From NCBI GenBank assembly GCA_028047635.1, contig JAOFXR010000002.1:1-64000 (forward strand): a stretch of 64,000 nucleotides of DNA, read 5' to 3'. Positions 51,860-59,575 of the stretch are shown one piece after another. Each line of letters starts with the position of its first letter. The first letter of the stretch is position 1. The DNA comes from Verrucomicrobiales bacterium. Its GTDB lineage: Bacteria; Verrucomicrobiota; Verrucomicrobiia; Verrucomicrobiales; DEV007. Under the pieces are notes generated by a model. The model searched no databases and had not been told where the DNA came from. It worked only from the letters and a program-made list of their open reading frames with translations. Made by a program: the position numbers and the translations under genes.

Positions 51860-52219
51860 CTAACTCGACAGAAACTCTACGATCCGCGCCTTCGGGCGAC
51901 CGATAATAGCACTGTCATCTTTGAGAAGCACAGGTCGCTGCATGAGCTGCTTGTGCTTCAAGAGGATTTCGATGACCGCCTCTGCATTGCCCACGTAGTC
52001 ATCAGGGTTCAGTTCGAGCTTCTTGAACTTCGAATCTTTCCGAACAAGATCCTCAACCGGATCTTCGAGCACCGAAACAATCTTTTCCAACTCCTCCCGC
52101 CCCGGAGGTGTTTTGATGTAAACGATAACCTCGTGCTCAATTCCTAATTCCGTGGCGACCGCCAGGGCATTCGTAGAAGAACCTCAATGGTTGAAATGAT
52201 AAATCTTCAGCTTGCTCAT
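51860..52219 (-). CDS. ArsC-type arsenate reductase-like protein with UGA at the catalytic Cys12 position (candidate selenoprotein)
   Basis: MSKLKIYHFNH(U)GSSTNALAVATELGIEHEVIVYIKTPPGREELEKIVSVLEDPVEDLVRKDSKFKKLELNPDDYVGNAEAVIEILLKHKQLMQRPVLLKDDSAIIGRPKARIVEFLSS; TGA at 52184..52186 is codon 12; E. coli ArsC is MSNITIYHNPACGTSR.. Confidence 0.8.
52150..52167 (-). promoter_or_regulatory. candidate bacterial SECIS hairpin
   Basis: Minus strand CC-C-UGGC-GGUC-GCCA-C-GG: 4-bp stem + C.C mismatch + 2 bp, GGUC apical loop; loop begins 24 nt after the UGA. Confidence 0.65.
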
Positions 52220-52276
52220 GGCGAAGAAATACAGCGGTCACAGTCGGGCGTCAAGAACCCCTGAACCCGGTTTCTC

Positions 52277-52993
52277 CTATTTCCGGCGCCAAATCTTTAC
52301 CTCATCGACGTAGGCATTCTTTGCGACAAGTAGTCGAAGGAGCGTCTTTGTCTCGTGGGCAAACCCTTCCGATGAGAAACTTCCGACCATTTCCCCATCG
52401 ATCGAACAGGTAAGCGATTCGCCAACCACCGTCACGTAGATCTGATGCCATTCGTTGAGGCTAACGGGATGAGCAAATGATTTTCCTTTTTCTGAAACCT
52501 GCTTTTTCTGCGCCGCGGTAATCGTTCCATTCTTCTTCGCGTTTCTGAGTTCCAGGTTCATCTCCCCTGTTTTCTGGTCGGCAATCTTCACCCCTTTCTG
52601 ATTCACAATCACTTTGAAGAGATGCCCTGCATGAACGGATTTAAGAGCAAGGTCAGCGAAATTCAAATTCAAGGAATCGTCTTCCGCTTCAAGCTTGAAA
52701 CGCAGTCCAATCGTTCCGTCTTTGAAAGCAAACGCGTGACGCACCGAAGTGGCATGATTCGCATCCTTGTGCGTGTAGATATACATCGCTCCGTCCCGCA
52801 GATCGACCTCCTTGTTGCCGGCCGCAGTCCTGTCACTCGACGTCGTCCACTCGTTGCCGGGCTCATCTTTGAGCTCTTGCGACTCACTACGCTCAAACTG
52901 ATCTTCGAAAATGAGCGTGCCCAAATCCGCTTCATCCGCACGAAGCACCGAAATAAAACAAATGAATAAACAGAAGAGAAAAGGACGTTTCAT
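52277..52993 (-). CDS. secreted concanavalin/LamG-like (3-keto-disaccharide hydrolase-like) protein
   Basis: Signal peptide; IFEDQFERSE..GNEWTTSS..FKVIVNQKGVKI..NEWHQIYVTVVGESLTCSIDGEMVGSFSSEG. Confidence 0.65.
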   Translation of the reverse strand: MKRPFLFCLFICFISVLRADEADLGTLIFEDQFERSESQELKDEPGNEWTTSSDRTAAGNKEVDLRDGAMYIYTHKDANHATSVRHAFAFKDGTIGLRFKLEAEDDSLNLNFADLALKSVHAGHLFKVIVNQKGVKIADQKTGEMNLELRNAKKNGTITAAQKKQVSEKGKSFAHPVSLNEWHQIYVTVVGESLTCSIDGEMVGSFSSEGFAHETKTLLRLLVAKNAYVDEVKIWRRK

Positions 52994-53070
52994 GATGACC
53001 ATGTTACACAGCAATCAAGGTTCTGACAGCAGCCATCTAACTCCACGAGATGGGACGAAGACTCCCGCCC

Positions 53071-53451
53071 TTACTCACTTTCCAACTCCTGCGCCGCCAT
53101 CTCGCGGGCCTCATCAGCCGCTTCAGCGAGCTCTTTCTCCAGCTCAATCATGCGGTGCCGGTGATCCGTGCGAATCCGGATGAGATCGTAAATGGCCAGA
53201 ATAAAGACGAACCCGACGAGTGAGAAACACGCCAGCCAGAACAACGTAAAACCGAGCGGCCGTTCCATCAGAAAAGGACCCAGTGGAATGGCGCCCACAA
53301 AAACGAGGATGAGCGTCACAATCGTTGAAACGAAGAGAAGGTTCCTTCGATAAGGCCGGTGACGGATCAATATCCATCCCGTTGCCAAACCAAGTGCGAC
53401 CTTATCTGTTTTATCGTTGCGTTCCTCGTCCACAAAACTATCGAAACACAT
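53071..53451 (-). CDS. small membrane protein with two TM helices and acidic coiled-coil tail
   Basis: FVSTIVTLILVFVGAIPLGPFL, LGFTLFWLACFSLVGFVFILAIYDLI. Confidence 0.55.
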   Translation of the reverse strand: MCFDSFVDEERNDKTDKVALGLATGWILIRHRPYRRNLLFVSTIVTLILVFVGAIPLGPFLMERPLGFTLFWLACFSLVGFVFILAIYDLIRIRTDHRHRMIELEKELAEAADEAREMAAQELESE

Positions 53452-53541
53452 TCTAAGAGCCTGCGACAATCTTTTTTTCAAAACTCGTTTTTTCCATGAT
53501 CTCCCCTGTTCAAATCTGATCTTCCCCTGTATTCTGTCCCT

Positions 53542-54423
53542 ATGCCTCACCAGAGACTTTCTGTCCTGAAAACCTATAAACTCTACCTCGGCGGGAAATT
53601 TCCCCGTACTGAGAGCGGACGATACATGACTGCCACCGACGCTAAAACCGGAGAACATCTCGCCCATTACTGCCACGCTTCGCGGAAAGATTTTCGAAAC
53701 GCCGTCGTCGCAGCGCGATCTGCGTTTCCCGGCTGGAGAAAAACATCACCTTACCTCAAGGGCCAAATCCTCTATCGCGCCGCCGAGATGCTGGAGAGTC
53801 GCTCGAGAACCTTTGCCGAGGAAATCAGCGCGCTCACCGGCGCGCCTCTCAAAGAAGCCTCAGCCGAAGTCGATGCCTCAATTGATCGACTCGTCTACTT
53901 CGCCGGATGGACAGACAAATACAGTCAGATATTCAGTAGCGTGAACCCTGTCGCCTCATCACACTTCAATTTCACGACCCCCGAGCCAACCGGCGTTGTA
54001 GTCGCGCTCGCTCCTGAAAGCCCGGGACTTCTCGGTCTCGTCACGCTGATTGCTCAAACAATCCTTTCGGGAAACACTGTCGTAGCGCTAGCCTCGGAAA
54101 CCGCGCCCCTTCCCGCGATTTCACTCGCAGAGGTTTTCGCGACGAGTGATATTCCCGGTGGCGTCATCAATATCCTAACGGGACCACACGCAGAACTGGT
54201 GCCCTGGATTTCAAGCCACATGGATGTGAATGCAGTCATCGATGGGTCCGGTAATTCGCAAACCCTCGAAAAACTTCGCGAAGGAGCCGGCGACAATCTG
54301 AAACGTGTCCACTCGCACGCGCTGAAAAATGCCGAAGACTGGTTCAGCGAATCAGCCTGCGATCCCTATCGAATTCTTGATACGGCCGAATTCAAAACCG
54401 CCTGGCACCCCATCGGAGTGTAA
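53542..54423 (+). CDS. short aldehyde dehydrogenase-family protein lacking the catalytic Cys domain
   Basis: ALDH N-terminal/NAD-binding pattern (LYLGGKFPRTESGRYM.., EPTGVVVALAPESPGLLGLVTLIAQTILSGNTVVALAS); ends TAEFKTAWHPIGV. Confidence 0.8.
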   Translation: MPHQRLSVLKTYKLYLGGKFPRTESGRYMTATDAKTGEHLAHYCHASRKDFRNAVVAARSAFPGWRKTSPYLKGQILYRAAEMLESRSRTFAEEISALTGAPLKEASAEVDASIDRLVYFAGWTDKYSQIFSSVNPVASSHFNFTTPEPTGVVVALAPESPGLLGLVTLIAQTILSGNTVVALASETAPLPAISLAEVFATSDIPGGVINILTGPHAELVPWISSHMDVNAVIDGSGNSQTLEKLREGAGDNLKRVHSHALKNAEDWFSESACDPYRILDTAEFKTAWHPIGV

Positions 54424-54428
54424 CTATC

Positions 54429-55595
54429 TTGCGGGTCGTGAAAAGGGCGCTCATTATTGTTCTGGATTCCGTCGGTATCGGGCATGCCCCGGATGCGGCC
54501 GACTTCGGCGACGAGGGCTCAAATACCGTCGGCCACATTCATGATACGGTAGACGGGTTTTCCACCCCGCACCTTGATCAAGCGGGCCTCCGCTCAGCCG
54601 GGTTACTAGCCGCCGGAGACGCAACCGATCACCTTAACGCCCCTACCTGGTCGTGGGGTTGCCTCACCGAGATTTCAGCGGGAAAAGATACCACGACTGG
54701 ACACTGGGAACTGGCTGGCGCCCCGGTTCTTCAGCCGTTTGCCGTCTTTGATCACTTTCCCGATCATCTCATCAACGAGATGGAGGAAGCGTCCGGGACC
54801 TCATTTATAGGCAACTACGCAGAATCCGGCACTGTCATTCTCGAGCAACTCGGAGAAGAACATCTCAGAACTCGATCCCCCATCCTTTACACCAGCGCAG
54901 ATTCAGTTATTCAGATCGCGGCACACGAATCCGTCATTCCGCTCAAAGAGCTCTACGAAATTTGCAAAGCCTGCCGGAAGATTGCAGACCGGGAACGCAT
55001 CGGTCGAGTCATTGCACGCCCCTTCGAAGGGGAAGTAGGCGGCTTCAAAAGAACGAATAACCGACACGACTTCTCTCTCGAACCTCCCCGAACTGTTCTC
55101 AACGAATTAACGGAAGCAGGTATTGAAACGGTTGGTGTCGGAAAGATCAGCGATATTTTCAACGGTTCAGGGATTCAAAAGTCCTACCCCACAGCAAGCA
55201 ACGCCGAAGGCGCTGAGACGATCCTTAACCTTCTCGATCGCATCCCGAATTCGCCCGAGCTCATCTTTGCCAACCTCGTTGATCTCGACATGCTCTATGG
55301 CCATCGGCGCGATCCGGTTGGCTACGCCGCTGCGCTCGAAGCCTTTGACGAATGGCTGCCCGTGCTCGAATCCCGGCTCTCTGATGATCTTTTGGTGATC
55401 ATCACCGCAGATCACGGCAACGATCCCACTTGGACAGGAACCGACCATACGCGAGAGAAAGTGCCTCTTTTGGTTCGAAAACCAGGACCTGCCTCCGCTC
55501 TCGGCTGTCGTGATTCATTTTCCGACGTTGCGGCAACGATTGCTGAGTGGTTCAGTGTGAGCAAGTCAGAGGTGCCCGGAAATTCTTTTTGTTAA
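54429..55595 (+). CDS. deoB: phosphopentomutase
   Basis: RALIIVLDSVGIGHAPDAADFGDEGSNTVGHI, GKDTTTGHWELAGAP, VGVGKISDIFNGSGI, ITADHGNDPTWTGTDHTREKVPLLV. Confidence 0.95.
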   Translation: MRVVKRALIIVLDSVGIGHAPDAADFGDEGSNTVGHIHDTVDGFSTPHLDQAGLRSAGLLAAGDATDHLNAPTWSWGCLTEISAGKDTTTGHWELAGAPVLQPFAVFDHFPDHLINEMEEASGTSFIGNYAESGTVILEQLGEEHLRTRSPILYTSADSVIQIAAHESVIPLKELYEICKACRKIADRERIGRVIARPFEGEVGGFKRTNNRHDFSLEPPRTVLNELTEAGIETVGVGKISDIFNGSGIQKSYPTASNAEGAETILNLLDRIPNSPELIFANLVDLDMLYGHRRDPVGYAAALEAFDEWLPVLESRLSDDLLVIITADHGNDPTWTGTDHTREKVPLLVRKPGPASALGCRDSFSDVAATIAEWFSVSKSEVPGNSFC

Positions 55596-55662
55596 GAATG
55601 GCCTAAAGCACTTGAAGAATCCGAGGCTTAGTGAAATTTACAAACTCCTCCCCCTCCATTTT

Positions 55663-55860
55663 ATGTCTGAACTAACGACTGATCAGCTTGTTACTAAATC
55701 ATCGCTCTACAAACAGTTCATCACTGAGCGGGAGGAAATTCTGCGCTATAAATGGATTAAGAGCGAAGAGGCAGGACATGATATTGGCTTTGAAAAAGCA
55801 CTCGTGGACTGGACCATGAACCATCGTGCTCTCTGGCGCGAAAATTCGCTCAAGAAGTGA
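55663..55860 (+). CDS. short hypothetical protein
   Basis: MSELTTDQLVTKSSLYKQFITEREEILRYKWIKSEEAGHDIGFEKALVDWTMNHRALWRENSLKK; followed by bidirectional terminator. Confidence 0.6.
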   Translation: MSELTTDQLVTKSSLYKQFITEREEILRYKWIKSEEAGHDIGFEKALVDWTMNHRALWRENSLKK

Positions 55861-55882
55861 TTCGCCCGTTTCAGGCGAATAC

Positions 55883-55915
55883 AAAAAAAGAGCGGCCATA
55901 TTGACCGCTCCTTTT
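55883..55915 (-). terminator. bidirectional intrinsic terminator between convergent genes
   Basis: gagcgg..ccgctc stem flanked by A7 and CTTTT. Confidence 0.8.
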
Positions 55916-55940
55916 CACCGGGGATTTAAACCAATCTCTC

Positions 55941-56522
55941 TTAATTCTTCGCAATGCCTTTGGTCTCAGGACCGGGAACTGGCTCACTTTCCGAGCCGAG
56001 TCCTACCGCGATCGAATGTGCATCACTGAGTAGACTGTGAGCCTTCGTGTAGAAATTATCGCTCGCTGGAAAACTGCCGAGGAACTCTCTCGCGGTGTCC
56101 AACTCCCCCTCTTTGACCATGTAGCGGACATCAGCGATAACCGCTTCTGATACGACGTCTCTGATTTCAGGCATCACCTCAGAGAGCTCGGATCCAAGAC
56201 GATAAGCTGACGCATAGTCACCGGAGCGGTAAAGCGACATCGCAAACCCTTCAGCCGCAGACTTGCTTGCAGGGTCTTTCTCAAGAACCGTCAAAAACTT
56301 ATCGATCGCCGCTGGCCACTCACGGGAGTCAAAATGGGCCCAGGCCTGACTCCTTACCAGGTCGACATCGGCAACGCTCGCAGAGCGTGCCGCGAGCTCA
56401 ACGGCCACTTTCTTTGCCATAAGCGGACGGAATTCACGAGTCGTTGACTCGGGCTCAGCCTGCAATGAGGCAGCTCCAATGGAGGAAGAAAGAAGGGTGA
56501 TGAGAATGGATTTTTTCAACAT
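55941..56522 (-). CDS. secreted TPR-like protein
   Basis: Signal peptide; SREWPAAIDKFLTVLEKDPASKSAAEGFAMSLYRSGDYASAYRLGSE. Confidence 0.55.
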   Translation of the reverse strand: MLKKSILITLLSSSIGAASLQAEPESTTREFRPLMAKKVAVELAARSASVADVDLVRSQAWAHFDSREWPAAIDKFLTVLEKDPASKSAAEGFAMSLYRSGDYASAYRLGSELSEVMPEIRDVVSEAVIADVRYMVKEGELDTAREFLGSFPASDNFYTKAHSLLSDAHSIAVGLGSESEPVPGPETKGIAKN

Positions 56523-56669
56523 AATACGATGTGGCTGATTTATTATTTTAAAAACTTAAGACTCATTGATGATAAATTCAATCATAATTTATAAAAATAT
56601 TAAATAATACTCTCAAATTTAATAAAACCTTCAATTTGCTTAGTGATATGCGCACGCAAAGATTACTCT

Positions 56670-56841
56670 CCTTCGACATGTGAAGGTCCAAGTTTCGACT
56701 GGAGACGTGATAAACGTTCTATCGACTGCGATACGAAGACTTCCGAGATTGACAATCTCGTTCCCGAAGATTCCGCAAAGACACGCGGCTCTCTAAGAAG
56801 GCAGACACTTCTGCCCACAAGCTACACTTGCTGCAAGCAGC
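56670..56841. other. intergenic cluster of short hairpins (possible structured RNA)
   Basis: ccttc-N7-gaagg; tatcg-actg-cgata; cgagatt-gac-aatctcg; ccgc-N8-gcgg; ggcaga-cact-tctgcc; gctg-caag-cagc in series. Confidence 0.35.
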
Positions 56842-56886
56842 TGACTCCTCCTCTTAACTAGTGCTGACGTTAGTCGCAGACCGGAA

Positions 56887-57804
56887 CTACTGAGCCGCCT
56901 CGATGATCTTAGTGATCTCGAGAGCAATATCGAGCGCAGCGGCTCCCTGTTGGCCGCTCACTTTCGGCTGCTCACCACGCGCGGCACATTCAACGAATGA
57001 AGCCAGTTCGCACTTGAGAGGCTCATCACGCTCGACTTCCACTTCCTCACGAGCGATCTCCATTCCATCCTTGCGATAGATCCAACCGCTCTGATCCTGG
57101 TAATCGAGAGACAAATAGGCGTCTCCCTGAAACACACGAATTTTTCGCATCTTCTCAGGGCTGATCCGGCTCGCCGTAATGTTCGCAACACAACCATTCT
57201 CAAACCGTATCCGGGCATTGGCGATATCTTCCCTGCGAGTGAGAACCGGAATCCCCACTGCATCAATCGCCGCGATCGGCGAGTGGACCAAATGCAAGAC
57301 GATCTCAAGATCATGGATCATTAAATCGAGAACCACACCAATGTCCATGCTGCGCTGGGGAAACGGGGAAAGACGGTGACATTCGATGAACTTCGGAGAA
57401 TTCAGGCGTGCCTCGAGCTGGCTCATCACCGGATTGAAACGCTCAATGTGGCCCACCTGAAGCACACAGCCCTTCTCTTTAGCGAGATCGATCATCGCCT
57501 TGGCGTCATCGACCGAATCGGAAATTGGTTTCTCCACAAGAACGTGTTTTCCCTGTTCGAGCAGAGAAGTCGCAATGTCGCGATGAGTCACTGTCGGGGT
57601 GGAAACAGAAGCCGCATCGACCCGTGAAACCAGCTCCTCAAGGCTTCCTACCGCCTCAGTTCCGAACTCCTCTGCGAGCGCACGAGCATGCTCTTCGTTC
57701 GCATCGTAAATTGCCACCAGCTCCGCAGATTCCAGCTCGGAATAAATACGGGCATGATTTCGTCCGATTGCTCCGACACCTACGACACCAACTTTAACGC
57801 TCAT
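56887..57804 (-). CDS. Gfo/Idh/MocA family oxidoreductase
   Basis: VGVVGVGAIGRNHARIYSELESAELVAIYD, VEKPISDSVDDAKAMIDLAKEKGCVLQVGHIERFNPV. Confidence 0.92.
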   Translation of the reverse strand: MSVKVGVVGVGAIGRNHARIYSELESAELVAIYDANEEHARALAEEFGTEAVGSLEELVSRVDAASVSTPTVTHRDIATSLLEQGKHVLVEKPISDSVDDAKAMIDLAKEKGCVLQVGHIERFNPVMSQLEARLNSPKFIECHRLSPFPQRSMDIGVVLDLMIHDLEIVLHLVHSPIAAIDAVGIPVLTRREDIANARIRFENGCVANITASRISPEKMRKIRVFQGDAYLSLDYQDQSGWIYRKDGMEIAREEVEVERDEPLKCELASFVECAARGEQPKVSGQQGAAALDIALEITKIIEAAQ

Positions 57805-58070
57805 AGGTCAATCCTATGCCAGTAACTTCCCCTCTGAGCAACCTTCGATGCCATCTTTTCTGTAGCCAACTCATCATCGCCGAGAGAAGCTATCGCGCGG
57901 AAAAGATTTAAACCACCAGCATGGTGCGTTTCATTAGCAGGTTCAAGGCGGTGCATCCAGGGGCTCCTCTGGAGTTCCGCTAAAAGAACAGGTATGGCGA
58001 AAGCAATGGAATCGGTACTTGGCCTATCGTTTATTTCAGGATTAAACGGTCGATGAAGAATGCGGGATTC
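57801..58070 (-). pseudogene. 89-codon open frame coupled (ATGA) to the Gfo/Idh gene; no clear start; possible missed gene or 3' gene remnant
   Basis: ESRILHRPFNPEINDRPSTDSIAFAIPVLLAELQRSPWMHRLEPANETHHAGGLNLFRAIASLGDDELATEKMASKVAQRGSYWHRIDL*; absent from ORF track. Confidence 0.4.
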
Positions 58071-58158
58071 TCACACGGCGTTCAGACGGTCGTGCCGTTC
58101 AGCTTCAATCGTTAATGACAGCGCAGCAAACGGGTCAGACCATGCATCACGGCCCGCT

Positions 58159-58597
58159 TTACCTTTTCGGAGTATACCGTAGCTGATCGTAACGCGACCT
58201 CATAAAATCAGCCAAGTTGTTCCCCCACCACGCCATTTGCTGCGCATCCCAGTGACGCAACACCAAAAAGGTGGGCCCATCCTTGCCCTCCTTTGGTCGC
58301 TCCACCGAAAATTGCGATATGAGAACATCCTCACCAACGACGAATTGGGGGACCCAATCAGCGGACGGCTTATCAATCAGGGTAAAAATGACTTTAGGCC
58401 CCTGTTCATCGCTCGTGAACTTGACCGGTCCTGCCCTCGGAGGCATCACAACCTTAATCGCCGCGGTTCGGACAAGCGTTCCGTCTTCAATGACTGTTTT
58501 CGCGGTTTTATCCACGCTTTCAAAAAAAATACATCTCCTGGGCAGATGTAATTCCGACAGCCAAATGTGCCAGCAAGAGAAAGAGAAGAATCTTCAT
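58159..58597 (-). pseudogene. small secreted protein gene interrupted by +1 frameshift at an 8-nt homopolymer
   Basis: MKILLFLLLAHLAVGITSAQEMYFF| then |ESVDKTAKTVIEDGTLVRTAAIKVVMPP..; removing one T of T8 (58522..58529) gives a continuous 145-aa protein. Confidence 0.6.
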
Positions 58598-58743
58598 TTT
58601 TTGTGTAATCCGAGCTTGGTAGACAACTCCATTAAGCCCAACAACCTCATCTCCGTCAAGGCCCCGGTCTTAAAAGCGAGCTGCGAGGCGAGAGCAGACG
58701 AGCCCCCGATTTACTTATCCAAATAAGCGATCTCCGCGCAAGC

Positions 58744-59568
58744 TCACTCTTCCCGCGCCACGATACTCACGCTCTTCTCATCACAGAGGCTAACGATCTC
58801 ATCTTTGCCGAGGAGTAGGGTCGACTTCGCCTCCACGACAATCACATTCACGCCTGCTTCGGCGGCGGTCTCAATCGTAGAGGGTCCTACGACAGGAACA
58901 TCAAACCGGAAGTCCTGTTTGGGCTTGGAAACTTTGACCATCATCGCCTCCCCTTTTCCCAGTGCGCCGCCCCGCTTGAGCGCTTCGTTCGTGCCCTCAA
59001 ACGCTTCCACCGCGAGTACGGTTCCTTTTTTTACGACAACGGTTTGACCGATGTCAAGACGACTCACTTCTTTGGCGATTCGAAAGCCGTAAGCGGCATC
59101 CTCTTCCTGACGATCGCTCAGCGCCGGACCACAAACGGGACCGGCGTCAGGGAGAAGGTCATCGAGAAACGTGGTTGCCGGAAGCAGACGGATGCCATCC
59201 TTTTCCAACTCATCGGCAATGGCTCCGAAAAGGGTTTCCGCGTTCCGCTCTTTCACCTTGGAAAGCATCTTGAGAAGACGAAGATCAGGACGGAGATCAA
59301 AAAGATTCTTCGGTGCAATCTGCCCCACCATGACGGCGTGCTTCACCTCATGAGCCTTGAAATGCTTAATCATCTTTCCGAGCTGTCCCACTCGCAACCA
59401 GGCAATCTCGTCGACAAGATCAGCGACACCGGGCTCAGTTTCGTCGGTAAAGGCAGAGACGATGAGTTTTGAGACTCCCGCTTTCCGGGCGGCGTGAATG
59501 AAGGTTTCAGGATAGATCCCGTTGCCGGCGATAATGCCTACGTTTTCAGGTATTTCAGCTGAGTTCAT
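58744..59568 (-). CDS. lpxI: UDP-2,3-diacylglucosamine diphosphatase LpxI-like
   Basis: VGIIAGNGIYPETFIHAARKAG..; VGQLGKMIKHFKAHEVKHAVMVGQIAPKNLFDLRPDLR; TFLDDLLPDAGPVCG. Confidence 0.88.
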   Translation of the reverse strand: MNSAEIPENVGIIAGNGIYPETFIHAARKAGVSKLIVSAFTDETEPGVADLVDEIAWLRVGQLGKMIKHFKAHEVKHAVMVGQIAPKNLFDLRPDLRLLKMLSKVKERNAETLFGAIADELEKDGIRLLPATTFLDDLLPDAGPVCGPALSDRQEEDAAYGFRIAKEVSRLDIGQTVVVKKGTVLAVEAFEGTNEALKRGGALGKGEAMMVKVSKPKQDFRFDVPVVGPSTIETAAEAGVNVIVVEAKSTLLLGKDEIVSLCDEKSVSIVAREE

Positions 59569-59575
59569 GAATGAG

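Noticed and set aside
52184-52186. Treating the ArsC-like TGA as an ordinary nonsense mutation or pseudogene
   Set aside because: The only disruption falls on the catalytic Cys codon, the rest including catalytic Arg contexts is intact, and a SECIS-like hairpin follows; Sec is the better hypothesis, pending a check for sel genes.
53542-54423. Short ALDH as a frameshifted pseudogene
   Set aside because: Downstream sequence goes straight into deoB with no leftover catalytic domain in any frame; the C-terminal ending looks like a genuine short ALDH family.
58071-58073. TGA at the 5' edge of the hidden ORF upstream of the Gfo/Idh gene as a possible selenocysteine
   Set aside because: Context LNAV-UGA-ESRI has no redox motif and no Cys-containing family recognised; treated as a true stop.
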